From the NCBI GenBank assembly GCA_051453625.1, contig JBOZIK010000001.1, positions 61,748,294 to 61,812,293 of the forward strand: 64,000 bases of DNA, read 5' to 3'. Below are positions 22,583 through 33,367 of the stretch, piece by piece. The notes beneath the pieces are model-generated. The model did not search any database. It was given only the letters and a program-made list of their open reading frames with translations, and had not been told where the DNA came from. Numbering within the stretch: the stretch's first letter is position 1; each line of letters starts with the position of its first letter. The translations under genes and the position numbers were made by a program. This stretch comes from Welwitschia mirabilis (lineage: Eukaryota > Gnetophyta > Gnetopsida > Welwitschiales).

Positions 22583-23921
22583 TGATGTACTACCAAATTG
22601 TGTGTATTTAATGGGGTGTTATGAGTTATTTTGCAAGACATTTATATAAGTTTAGATGTAATTCTGATAATTATGGAGAGTCAATAGGATGATCATAGAA
22701 ACATGCAATTCTTGACATATTTTGAGGTATTTTAGGCATATTATAATATGTAGTGCTGTGGAGAAAGATCAATGATGCAAAAGGCTGATTTCTCTTAAGC
22801 TCAAAAAATAAGGAAGACTATTATTCCCACTATTCCCTCTATGACAAGGAGGATGACAACACTTTAGCAACTATTTTAGATGCTGACATGGACTAAAGCT
22901 AGGGGCCAATGAGTCCTTTTTTCTAAATAGTTATCATTCCCAATGTCATCACTATAACATCTAGGATGACAACATACATGGAGCTAACTATAGTGCTACA
23001 TATAGAGCTAGAAGTTAATGGGTCATTTATTATTATGTGGTCTCATCTCAATTTCGTTTCCATAACATGAAGGATAACAACTAATGACTCATGTATCATT
23101 ATCCCTAGTATCATCTCCATGATAGTTAGAATAACAATTGAAATGGTTAGCCAATTTTCATCCATTTCTTCCTCTAAATTAAGGGTTTTTTTTAGTGTAT
23201 TTTGAGTGATGGTTATGCCTTCTTTATTGTATAAATATACCCCTCTTTCAAGCCTCCTATCATCTTTGATGCACTGGAAAGTCTTGTAACAGAAGATCGA
23301 AGGGTGAGAAATCCATCTTGTATAGTTGTAGAAAGATATTTTCTTAGTAAAGGTCTATGCATTCTCCATTTTAATGTAGCTATTTTGTAATCCAGATGTT
23401 GTTTTAATTATTAATACAAACTCTATTTCTTTTATGCATTTATACGTTTAATATTCCTTGTGATTTATGTTATTCTTGGTTCGATGGTAGTCTCATTAAT
23501 GATATAAGTCTTAAGGGCAATTTTTGTTAAGGTTGATGATAGTACTTTAGAAGATTTTTTAAGTACACTTTATTTGAATCACTTAATAGCCTAAGTTGGT
23601 TTCGTTTAGTGATATCCTTCCTAGTTAATCTAGATTATACAGGGTCAGTCTTTCTAACAAGTCGATTTAGTACTGGGATAGGTATTCATCTAGATTAAGT
23701 TGCATTGTCATTGCATTACATATTTATTTTTATACATTGTTCTTAAGTTTTAGATATAAAATTATATTTGAAAATAAATTCTCCTTCTCACACATGCCTT
23801 AAATGGGTTTACAACATTTGGGTCACTCCATTTACACTATTGTATTATATTTTGGAATATATATTTTTGATTAATAGGATACAATAAAGGATGGAAAGTC
23901 GCAAAATTATGCATTACAATA
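22583..23921 (+). repeat. 3' LTR of A2
   Basis: It is 1339 bp, starting TGATGTACTACC and ending CATTACAATA. It has four hairpin units (near 22831, 22945, 23054 and 23105) against three in the 5' LTR. The clearest is GTCATC at 22945 with GATGAC at 22965. A TATA-like tataaata lies at 23230. Confidence 0.88.
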
Positions 23922-24864
23922 AATAGTTAGAATAATTTAACCTGTAAATAATCATAATTAAAACACTAAAAATTTTCAACAAAGATAATATTATAACTAC
24001 TACAAAATGAGAGGGATTATGATACAAAATTTTCATNNNNNNNNNNNNNNNNNNNNNNNNNNNNNNNNNNNNNNNNNNNNNNNNNNNNNNNNNNNNNNNN
24101 NNNNNNNNNNNNNNNNNNNNNNNNNNNNNNNNNNNNNNNNNNNNNNNNNNNNNNNNNNNNNNNNNNNNNNNNNNNNNNNNNNNNNNNNNNNNNNNNNNNN
24201 NNNNNNNNNNNNNNNNNNNNNNNNNNNNNNNNNNNNNNNNNNNNNNNNNNNNNNNNNNNNNNNNNNNNNNNNNNNNNNNNNNNNNNNNNNNNNNNNNNNN
24301 NNNNNNNNNNNNNNNNNNNNNNNNNNNNNNNNNNNNNNNNNNNNNNNNNNNNNNNNNNNNNNNNNNNNNNNNNNNNNNNNNNNNNNNNNNNNNNNNNNNN
24401 NNNNNNNNNNNNNNNNNNNNNNNNNNNNNNNNNNNNNNNNNNNNNNNNNNNNNNNNNNNNNNNNNNNNNNNNNNNNNNNNNNNNNNNNNNNNNNNNNNNN
24501 NNNNNNNNNNNNNNNNNNNNNNNNNNNNNNNNNNNNNNNNNNNNNNNNNNNNNNNNNNNNNNNNNNNNNNNNNNNNNNNNNNNNNNNNNNNNNNNNNNNN
24601 NNNNNNNNNNNNNNNNNNNNNNNNNNNNNNNNNNNNNNNNNNNNNNNNNNNNNNNNNNNNNNNNNNNNNNNNNNNNNNNNNNNNNNNNNNNNNNNNNNNN
24701 NNNNNNNNNNNNNNNNNNNNNNNNNNNNNNNNNNNNNNNNNNNNNNNNNNNNNNNNNNNNNNNNNNNNNNNNNNNNNNNNNNNNNNNNNNNNNNNNNNNN
24801 NNNNNNNNNNNNNNNNNNNNNNNNNNNNNNNNNNNNNNNNNNNNNNNNNTGAATGTAATATTAC
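23922..24864 (-). repeat. B 3' LTR, remaining part (right of A2), with an oversized gap
   Basis: After the second AATAG copy (23922-23926) the B LTR resumes, matching 33110-33225 (attttcaacaaagataatat, then acaaaatgagaggaattat with small changes). N fills 24037-24849 (813). The partner LTR has only 137 bp from the same point to its end and 15 bp remain here, so about 120 bp should be missing. The LTR end is near 24864 (gaatgtaatattac). Confidence 0.8.
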
Positions 24865-27800
24865 TTCATCCCTTAAGAGGTTTCATCCTTGAAACTTAAG
24901 CTATAATACATCTATTTTATATTCTCAAGTGGTTTTCCTTTTTATCTCTCCAAGTCATTGTACTTACAAAGTTGAATTTATCTTTCCTTAACTATAATTT
25001 ATTGTTCATCAAAAACTTTAACTAATTAAACTTCAAATGTATAGGCTAGTTAAATAAGATGGAATGTTGTCCAAAATCTTGATAATTAATCATAATAAGT
25101 ACAACACTAATCATTTATTGTGTCTAAAAAGATTAAGCCTCCACTCTTTATGTTGTTAATTACATTTTTCTACCCCATATGATTTTAATAGAGGATGATC
25201 CTCTCATGGATACATGACTTCCATATTACACATGCTTCTATTAAAGTTATCTCACATTTGTGTGTTGATAACAAAAGCTAAATATGATTTAAGAAGACAT
25301 CAAAATCCCTTATCAATTCATTTTCTAATTTCTTCATAAAATGATATTAAGGATAACCTTATATTAATTGCATCAATCTCTCTAACTGAATTCTTGTGTA
25401 AGCATTATTACATTGCATAGAAGTAATTTTCCACATGATAAGAATTTAAATAAATATATGATACTTCATACCTGTAGAAAGATAATACAAAATATGAATC
25501 TTCTAATTCACATTTCTATTTATGCATGAGGAGAGTTTTTTAAATAATGTATAGAATCTCGCAAATAAGTATAAATCACATTACTTTTATACCTATTAGT
25601 GTGAATTTGCATTCTTGTGGTTTTTTAAAAGGTGCTTTTTGATATACCTTTATAATATATCTAATATGGATATATAAACTATCAAATAAAATAATAAGAA
25701 GTTGTATCATAGATGCATGTAGAGTTAAAGATTGTTCAATACATGTAATAAGGAAACTCTCTTGGAGGAAGGGTATATGAATGAAAATGCTAAACATAAG
25801 AATATTGTAATAAAAGTTATATTAGTTAACTTGAAATAAATGAATACTAGAGTTTAGTATGAGGTTTACTAGATAATCTACCATAGGAATGTAGATCTCC
25901 AAAATAAATACTTATTACAAGAAGCCTATAAACTATGTAAGTTGCTTTAAAACTTAATTAAAAAATAAAAATAAAAATATAAAAGATGTTTCTTTACCAA
26001 AAAAACCCTGCCCCAAACTCAAAATTCTTACAATTGCATACTTGAAAGATTAAAAACTCTCTATCATACAAACTAGATGATAAGATAGGTAAGGTAAAAA
26101 GTGGAAAAAATATTCCCATTTTTTTAAAAGATAATTCCCAAATCTTGAAATCTATCCAACAAATCCTTGTCTTAATGCTTTTCATTTATTGATTTAGAGG
26201 TTATCATTCATCATTTCATACCACTCTTGATAGCTTTATGAATTTTTTATTATTATTAAAATCCCACAAAATAAAACATCACCAGTGTGATTCGGAACTT
26301 AGACCTTCTAACAAATTCCTTGTTTACTATGTAATAATCATTCCATCAATTGCATTCATCTAAGTTTTAATAGAAAGATGATTTTAAGGTACAACTATTA
26401 GAGCTATTAAATGAGAATATCAAATATGGAAAATCACATTAATAGAAGTTTTTTAGGAATTTTTGTTGAAGAATGCTATGTTTTAGCTTAACAAACTTAG
26501 TATGTAGATAAAAGTAATTTCCATAGTAATAGGATAAATATGATAACTACATAAATCATCGTAGAGAGTATAACTATACTATAATAAAAGGGATTTCATA
26601 GTATCAAAATAAAAATTAAAAAAAAATCTTTAAATTAAAATGAGTGACAGCAATGACTTTAAAATGCAACTAAACTAAATAGCAAAAATCCTACATCATA
26701 GCCAATTTATAATCGATATCTAAATAAGAATTTCATAGGTTAACCATAGAAAATAAGAACTACAAGGTCATTAGAAAAGAAAAATTCATACAAAAATAAC
26801 AATAAGTATACATTGATAAAAAGCTAAAAGAGAAACAAATGTTATGGCACAAATCATTGTATAAGGATCTATAGAGTAAGATGCATACTCACTAAAATTC
26901 AAAAAGCTTCAAATAAAAACTTGTAGAGAATTATGTTTTAGATCAAAGTCAACTGAAAAACGAAAATTTTGTAAGCCAATCAAGGATCTAAAATCCTAGT
27001 AATAAATAAATTATTCTTATTTACTATAGTAAGATAATCAAAGTATTCAGATAATGAGATAAGTAATAAGAATGTATCTACTACACTGGTACCTTTTCAC
27101 TATTATTATAAAGGCATAGTTACAGCCAATAGGTTTTTTTACAACATCAAAGATTTGTATATATCCTAAATCTAATATCTATCATTTATGTTATAGAGAA
27201 CATAAAGATGAGGATTTGATGTTTTCTATGTCATGTATTACACAATGGAGTACAATATAGAGGCATGTTATGAAAATCCAAGGAGGATCCATTTCAAAGA
27301 GTTGTAGATAGCCACTAATAATTTTAATAATAAGAACATTCTTGATTTAGAAGATAAATGATCTCTTCAAGATGGAATTCTTAAAGCTATGAAAAATTTA
27401 AAGATGCAAATATAGTGGGAGGAAAAGTCCAGTTTCAAACAAAACATGATATATTATAAAATCCAAAATTATAGTGACTAGGTAGTGGTAGGGGTAGAGA
27501 TGGGTCTTTTTCTTGGTTTTAACATAATATCCTAATTAGTTTTATAATATTTTTTAAAATCTAAATACCCTACAATGTGTTTGAGTCTATAACTGCAACT
27601 AGTAGGCTACTTGGTAGTACATTTTTCACATTTTATCTTTTCCTTTTACCTTTTCCTATTGAATAAAATTTGCAACTAAAATGATGGATACATTTACAAG
27701 TTATATGCATTCTATCCAAATGAATACTTTTAGTTTATGCACCTAATTAATGATTTGGCAATGCATCATAAAACATGGCAATGGTTTGAGGAAGAGCAGG

Positions 27801-30800
27801 TAATAAAGAGAAAAGAGTGTTTAGCTTCTTTAAATTTTATAATTAAGAAATAATAATTAATATGAATAAGTAGGAAATAATGTTTTTAATAAAATTTATG
27901 CGATGAAGGGATGAGAACATTATGAATATCTAATTTTAATGATGATTCCTTCATTTCATTAGTGAGAATAATCTGAACTCATTTATTTAATCCTTCAAAC
28001 ATCATATGGATGTCCATCTTAATGGAAATACCAATATCAAAGAAGGGATTCAAGGTAAAAGCTTGAATAGAAGCATATAAGTATAAAGACATGCATAGAG
28101 TTTGACTATTATAGTAGCTGCATTGTTAAGGTGGGGCTTAATATCCCTTTTATGAAACTTTAAAATACAAATGATTATTGTTATGTAATCTTCTCAAAGA
28201 ATTTGTTCAATTGAAATTAATTCATGATACTGAAACCCCTTTTAAAGAAGTAATACAAAATAAAATGAAAGAATTAATATCTAAAGTCTTACTTTATTAG
28301 ATAAAAAGCATTAAAGATTCATAGACAACCATTCATCCTGTGAAATGCTTAATCTTAAACTAGTGTTCATTGATCATTTTTAGGAAATTACCCAAGCTAT
28401 GTATGAAAATGGTTATTTCGAGAAGAAAGAAATAAGACTATCATATCTAATAGGTTTTATTTTCAATATTTATGCTACTTTGTTACTATGAAAATTTACA
28501 CTATTTAAATGATTCTTTAGAGTCATCTTAAGAGCATATGCACCTACATAACCTTTATCCTAAAATATCTTGTTTTAATTAATTAATTACTTCATAAAAT
28601 GACTTTATATTAGAGAAGAAGGTACTATTTACATTACAGGTAACATCTAAAGGTTGGTTTATAATAAAAAGTCAATGTCATGATTTTTATTTTTCACAAG
28701 TTTTCTTAAAGATGAAGGATGTATACATGGTATCTTGGAGAACATTGATTCTTGGATTTACATTAGCTAATCTATGGAAAATGGAGTGACAAAATTTTAA
28801 ATTTTTATAAGGCATTGCATTTGTCTTCCTTTTAGTGCATCATTTAACCTCTTTTCTTATGTGTGGCTTTCATTTTCCTATAACATCTTTAGAGAAGAAA
28901 CTCCTTAATCTTATAATCTCCATTATTTATTCATATTATCTTTCTTGATTTACTAAAATTCTATTAGAGTAAAATATCACTCACATGTCTAATTAGCTCA
29001 TTGAAACACAAATATTCTTATAAAACAAGATCATTCAAGAGGGAATTTTTATTTGCAAAGAAGCTTTTGACACAGGTTTGATAGATGAACATGGTTTATG
29101 TAACTATTATTTCTAATTGAATTCCATTACAAGAAAGAAGACTGGACAAATATATGTTATAAAAACACATAAAACATATGAATTAGATGCTTCATCTACT
29201 AGAGTTTATTCAAAATTTAAAGAAATAGGTGAAGAACAAGGGAGCATTATCAAAAGACAAAAATGTGATTTTGGCTCTGCATGCTTGAAAATATCCCCTT
29301 TATAAATGGTAGTCCTCAAAATACTTTCGTTATTAGTGCATTCATGTCCTTCTTCTACTTAGTATTTTTATGATGTTATTAATTAATTATGCAAGTACTA
29401 TACCATTTGAAAAAAAAATTTATTGGATCANNNNNNNNNNNNNNNNNNNNNNNNNNNNNNNNNNNNNNNNNNNNNNNNNNNNNNNNNNNNNNNNNNNNNN
29501 NNNNNNNNNNNNNNNNNNNNNNNNNNNNNNNNNNNNNNNNNNNNNNNNNNNNNNNNNNNNNNNNNNNNNNNNNNNNNNNNNNNNNNNNNNNNNNNNNNNN
29601 NNNNNNNNNNNNNNNNNNNNNNNNNNNNNNNNNNNNNNNNNNNNNNNNNNNNNNNNNNNNNNNNNNNNNNNNNNNNNNNNNNNNNNNNNNNNNNNNNNNN
29701 NNNNNNNNNNNNNNNNNNNNNNNNNNNNNNNNNNNNNNNNNNNNNNNNNNNNNNNNNNNNNNNNNNNNNNNNNNNNNNNNNNNNNNNNNNNNNNNNNNNN
29801 NNNNNNNNNNNNNNNNNNNNNNNNNNNNNNNNNNNNNNNNNNNNNNNNNNNNNNNNNNNNNNNNNNNNNNNNNNNNNNNNNNNNNNNNNNNNNNNNNNNN
29901 NNNNNNNNNNNNNNNNNNNNNNNNNNNNNNNNNNNNNNNNNNNNNNNNNNNNNNNNNNNNNNNNNNNNAAATTTATTGGATCATTCTTTAGGCAATCAAG
30001 AATGAGTATAAGGGATTTCTTAGTAGAAAAGAAGGATTATTAAAAATTCCAATGATTAATCATAAAAGAAAGAGATAGAGGAAGTGTGATAGAATTTCAA
30101 GTACTTAGAGGAGGATTGAAGAGAATATTTCATAGGAAAGGGTTATTTTGAAAGCTTTTAAGCATTCCTCAAGATTAGAAACATACTTCTCAAAGCCAAA
30201 GAAAAGTAGGCATTCCCAATGTGGTATATTTCTAAATTAAATAAAGAAACCCTAGCTTGGTTGAAAAGTCTTTAAAAATGATCCAAACCCTGGTTCAACA
30301 TCCAAAAATAATTTTTATTCACAAGGAAGACATTAGTGATCAAAACCTTTTCTTAAAAGAAAATGCAACTAAAAATATTTCAAAACAGCCTCAAGCTTTC
30401 TAAAATTATCTTCTGAATCATCCATCACCACATAGATTGAAATAGCTTTAATGCTCTCATGCATACCATGTCAGTGGATTTTCTATTGAGTATCCCCTTT
30501 TCATCTATTTCTATTGTGCATCTATGAATGGTAAGGCTAAAATTCATCTATCTTATCTATTAATAATCTTTCTAGGTGCAACAAAGATATGACAGTTAAT
30601 CCTAAAGTGTTCTTTAAAGGAGAAGACCAGTTTATGAAATAATGGTAGGAAGTATTAGAAATGATGGTTTATACTTTGGTGTTTACTAGATAGATGTTTT
30701 TGATGTCTCCAAGAGTCACTCATAGAACTCTTGGAATGACATTCTTGGGGAGATAAAAATTCAGAAGTGCATGAGTATTATTACTACTATGAGAATGCGT

Positions 30801-31618
30801 ATTTTTAGAGCCTTTAAGATGCATTAGAAATGACAATCTATACAGGTTATATAAAGGCTTTCTTGTTTTATCTTCTTTACATGATGCCTCAGTGCATTTT
30901 GTTTTTCTTTTATTTCACTTATTACATGATGCCTCAGTGTAGTTAATTCCTTGCCTCTATGCCAAATCAAAATTTACTTTTCTCCTCTATGTAAGATTAT
31001 TTCTATTCATCTTTCTATAGTGAAAAGAAAAATTAATAGTTTTTTGTTTATCTAGAAATGTAAGAAATTCATCTCATAGTAGTTCTTAGTATGTTTACTT
31101 TAAATTTTTAAGCTAAAAGCAGAAAAAATAATTTTGATTTTTGTAGCAAATAACCAAAGTAAGAAGAGGAAATGTCTCTCTATTATTGTTAATGTATGGC
31201 TAAAGTAACCTTCTGTTTTATTATCAAACTCCTCATGAAACATTTTCATCACTCTTAACCTCATTTCTCTCCTACTATTTTATTTATATCTATTAATAAA
31301 TATAAAATGTTAAATAGTAAAGCATCTTTATTTTTTAAACGTATTCTTTTCAGGGTTTCTTGGAATCCTACTTTATCATTTAGATGGAAGATAGAGTTTA
31401 ACCATATAACTATGAAGATAAATTAGAAAAGCCCTCTTTCAAAACTTAAAATTAGATAATATTGTAAGACAACCTAGAAAAATGCTTAATGAGACATGTT
31501 TGATATGAAGCAAAGATTTCAATCAAATCCTATGACTTTTGAAAAACTTTCTTAATGTCAGTTTCTATTAGGCTCTAATGTTGAAATGTATAATTAATTC
31601 TCAATAATGTGACCCATA
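24865..31618 (-). mobile_element. B internal region, coding content not recognised
   Basis: Next to the LTR, RC of 24865-24900 gives the purine tract aagggatgaa after FKDETS, as at the end of chromovirus pol. Across the rest I could not identify RT, integrase or gag motifs on either strand. A Gly/Arg-rich stretch on the plus strand near 27480 (GSGRGRDGS) and an open piece at 29117-29305 are isolated. A direct repeat of acatgatgcctcagtg occurs at 30879 and 30924. The region may be a non-autonomous interior or hold a further unrecognised insertion. Confidence 0.45.
29416..29983. other. 538-N gap flanked by the same 15 bp: likely false gap
   Basis: aaatttattggatca ends at 29430 and starts again at 29969, with N between. 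The overlap is short but exact. Long frames called through the gap are artefacts. Confidence 0.6.
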
Positions 31619-31630
31619 GATCTGATACCA
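31619..31630 (-). other. Primer-binding site of B (initiator-Met type)
   Basis: The minus strand reads TGGTATCAGATC, three bases after the LTR end. This is one base from the common plant site TGGTATCAGAGC. It fixes the orientation of B as minus. Confidence 0.85.
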
Positions 31631-31633
31631 AAA

Positions 31634-33362
31634 TCTAACATCCTAGTTTTTCATAACTAAAAGCTTAAATATTCATGATTACTTTTATTAAATATTTAAG
31701 CTAACAATTATTAAATGAATCTATATGCATACAAAAATCCATTCATAAGTAACTTTTGCAAGTAAAGAAGATAAATAGCTCACATAATGTTTAAATACAT
31801 GAGAAAATAAATACTTCATTATTTTTAGAATAACACAAGTATCATATTAACATCATATGTCGAGAGTCAACCACAAGATGTAATAGATTATACGTTAGAA
31901 GGATGAAAAAATCACTACATTTGAACAATTTCTCATGAACAAGCTTGAAAAAGCAACATTTCCAAATATCCTCCTTGGTAAGATAAATCAGCTTTTTATA
32001 TGCTTCACTTAACCACCTATTAAAGACAAGTAACATGGTGTACGAACTATAATTTTCACAGTTCCTAGTATGGTCCATGAGAAGGCATGGAATGGTATAG
32101 GGTTCCCAAATGAAGAAGGAATACCAAGAAAAATCAAGATACAACCTAGGCTCCATTTTTAATTTATCTTATGATTATGTGCTCTCAAGTGAGGAAGGGA
32201 TAACAAAAATAAACTAGAAATGATCTAGGCTCCATATTTAATTTTTTTTCCCTCTTACTCCATAATATATTTTCAATAATTCATTTGCACATAATCCAAG
32301 AGGGACAAATGATATATTGGTCACATTTTTCCTATTCATACTAGAAGTTCAGTCTTGTGGCTTCAGGAATCCCTTTAGAGAGTATCACTTTCTAAAGTTA
32401 AAATAATTGATTATCCTGACTAGTTTTATATTTCTTATTTAGACATTTTCAAGACAAGATTAATAACCAAATAAGTTAAATCCATAACAAATCATCACAA
32501 GACTTAGATAATATGGGTAAAAGTTTCAATGTAAAGTTCCTAAGAAAACACTATCATGAGGCGTAAATAATGTAAATAGAACATGCAAACTTTAAACTAG
32601 ATGTAAGAACAACCTTACAGTAATTACACACAGATCAAAAAATAAAGACTATTCAAGATGAAAGAGATAATGACCATGCAATAAAATAAATGATAAACCA
32701 AGAATCATATAAAAATTAAATGAAGACTATAAAACTATATTTGTATTAACATGAAGGCTTGAAAACTCTTGAAGATTTCAAGGCTCTAAGGTTTCAAGGC
32801 TTGTCCAAGCTCTAAGGTTTGATAGTGAAGGATTCTCAAGATACAAAATGAGAGGAGAAGAGAATCCTATTTTTAGCTAATGATGTGAAATGCAAAATGA
32901 TATAAGAACATGAAGAGACNNNNNNNNNNTGGTGAAGGTTGTGAAAGTGATTGGGATTTCGTAACCACCTTATTCAATTCCTTGATAGGAAACTAGGTGC
33001 ATTAATATCTTAACAATAAATAATAATACTCATCATGCAATTATTACAATAATACATAATTCCCAAAAACCACATAAAAACTATTTTCTAGTTTAAATAG
33101 TTAATAGTACAATATTTATAACAATTTAATCTCTAAAGAATCATAATTAAAGTACTAATAATTTTCAACAAAGATAATATTATGCATATTACAAAATGAG
33201 AGGAATTATAAAACAAAATTTTCATAAAATAATTACACCTATGGGAATCAGAAAAATAAATACATGCAATTATTAAACTATCTTGAGGCCCTATAATAAC
33301 AAATTTATCTTTATTTAAATTTTTAAGCTAAATTTTTGGACCTTGCAAGTTTGGACATTATA
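31634..33362 (-). repeat. 5' LTR of B
   Basis: It is 1729 bp including 10 N at 32920-32929. Its plus-strand ends are TCTAACATCC and GGACATTATA, giving TATAAT...TTAGA on the minus strand (originally TGTAAT...TTACA by comparison with the partner). The target duplication TAGAT follows at 33363. At the small gap the partner LTR has about 18 bp (from aatcatcata at about 16088), so the true gap is somewhat larger than 10. Confidence 0.85.
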
Positions 33363-33367
33363 TAGAT

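Larger units (their letters stand above)
16298..23921 (+). mobile_element. A2: non-autonomous Athila-like element inside the B LTR
   Basis: The element is 7.6 kb with LTRs of 1253 and 1339 bp and perfect 5-bp target duplications AATAG (16293-16297 and 23922-23926). It has a clear primer site and shares LTR ends, pre-LTR tract and the 3' region with A1. Between about 19420 and 20040, where A1 would have protease, RT, RNase H and integrase, nothing of the kind is present. It would have needed proteins from an A1- or E-like partner. Being the innermost insertion, it is younger than B, C and D. Confidence 0.88.
14827..33362 (-). mobile_element. B: minus-strand LTR element inserted in C
   Basis: Its LTRs are 31634-33362 (5') and 14827-16297 plus 23927-24864 (3', split by A2). 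On the minus strand they start TGTAAT (TATAAT in one copy) and end TTACA or TTAGA. The primer site TGGTATCAGATC on the minus strand matches the initiator-Met type used by chromoviruses. Before the 3' LTR the minus strand has an FKDETS-like pol end and a purine tract, also chromovirus-like. The flanks TAAAT (14822) and TAGAT (33363) are the target duplication with one transition. Confidence 0.8.

Noticed and set aside
24007-24852. A 281-residue frame on the plus strand
   Set aside because: It is 813 N with ten real residues in front, inside a B LTR.
27470-27530. Gly/Arg-rich piece as a copia gag nucleocapsid
   Set aside because: Only a few residues fit and no zinc knuckle, integrase or RT motif follows.
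29117-29305. A 62-residue plus-strand frame
   Set aside because: No motif, no upstream signal and no related copy in the window; frames of this length occur by chance.
29370-30043. Three overlapping long frames
   Set aside because: They are made by translating N across a gap whose flanks are duplicated.
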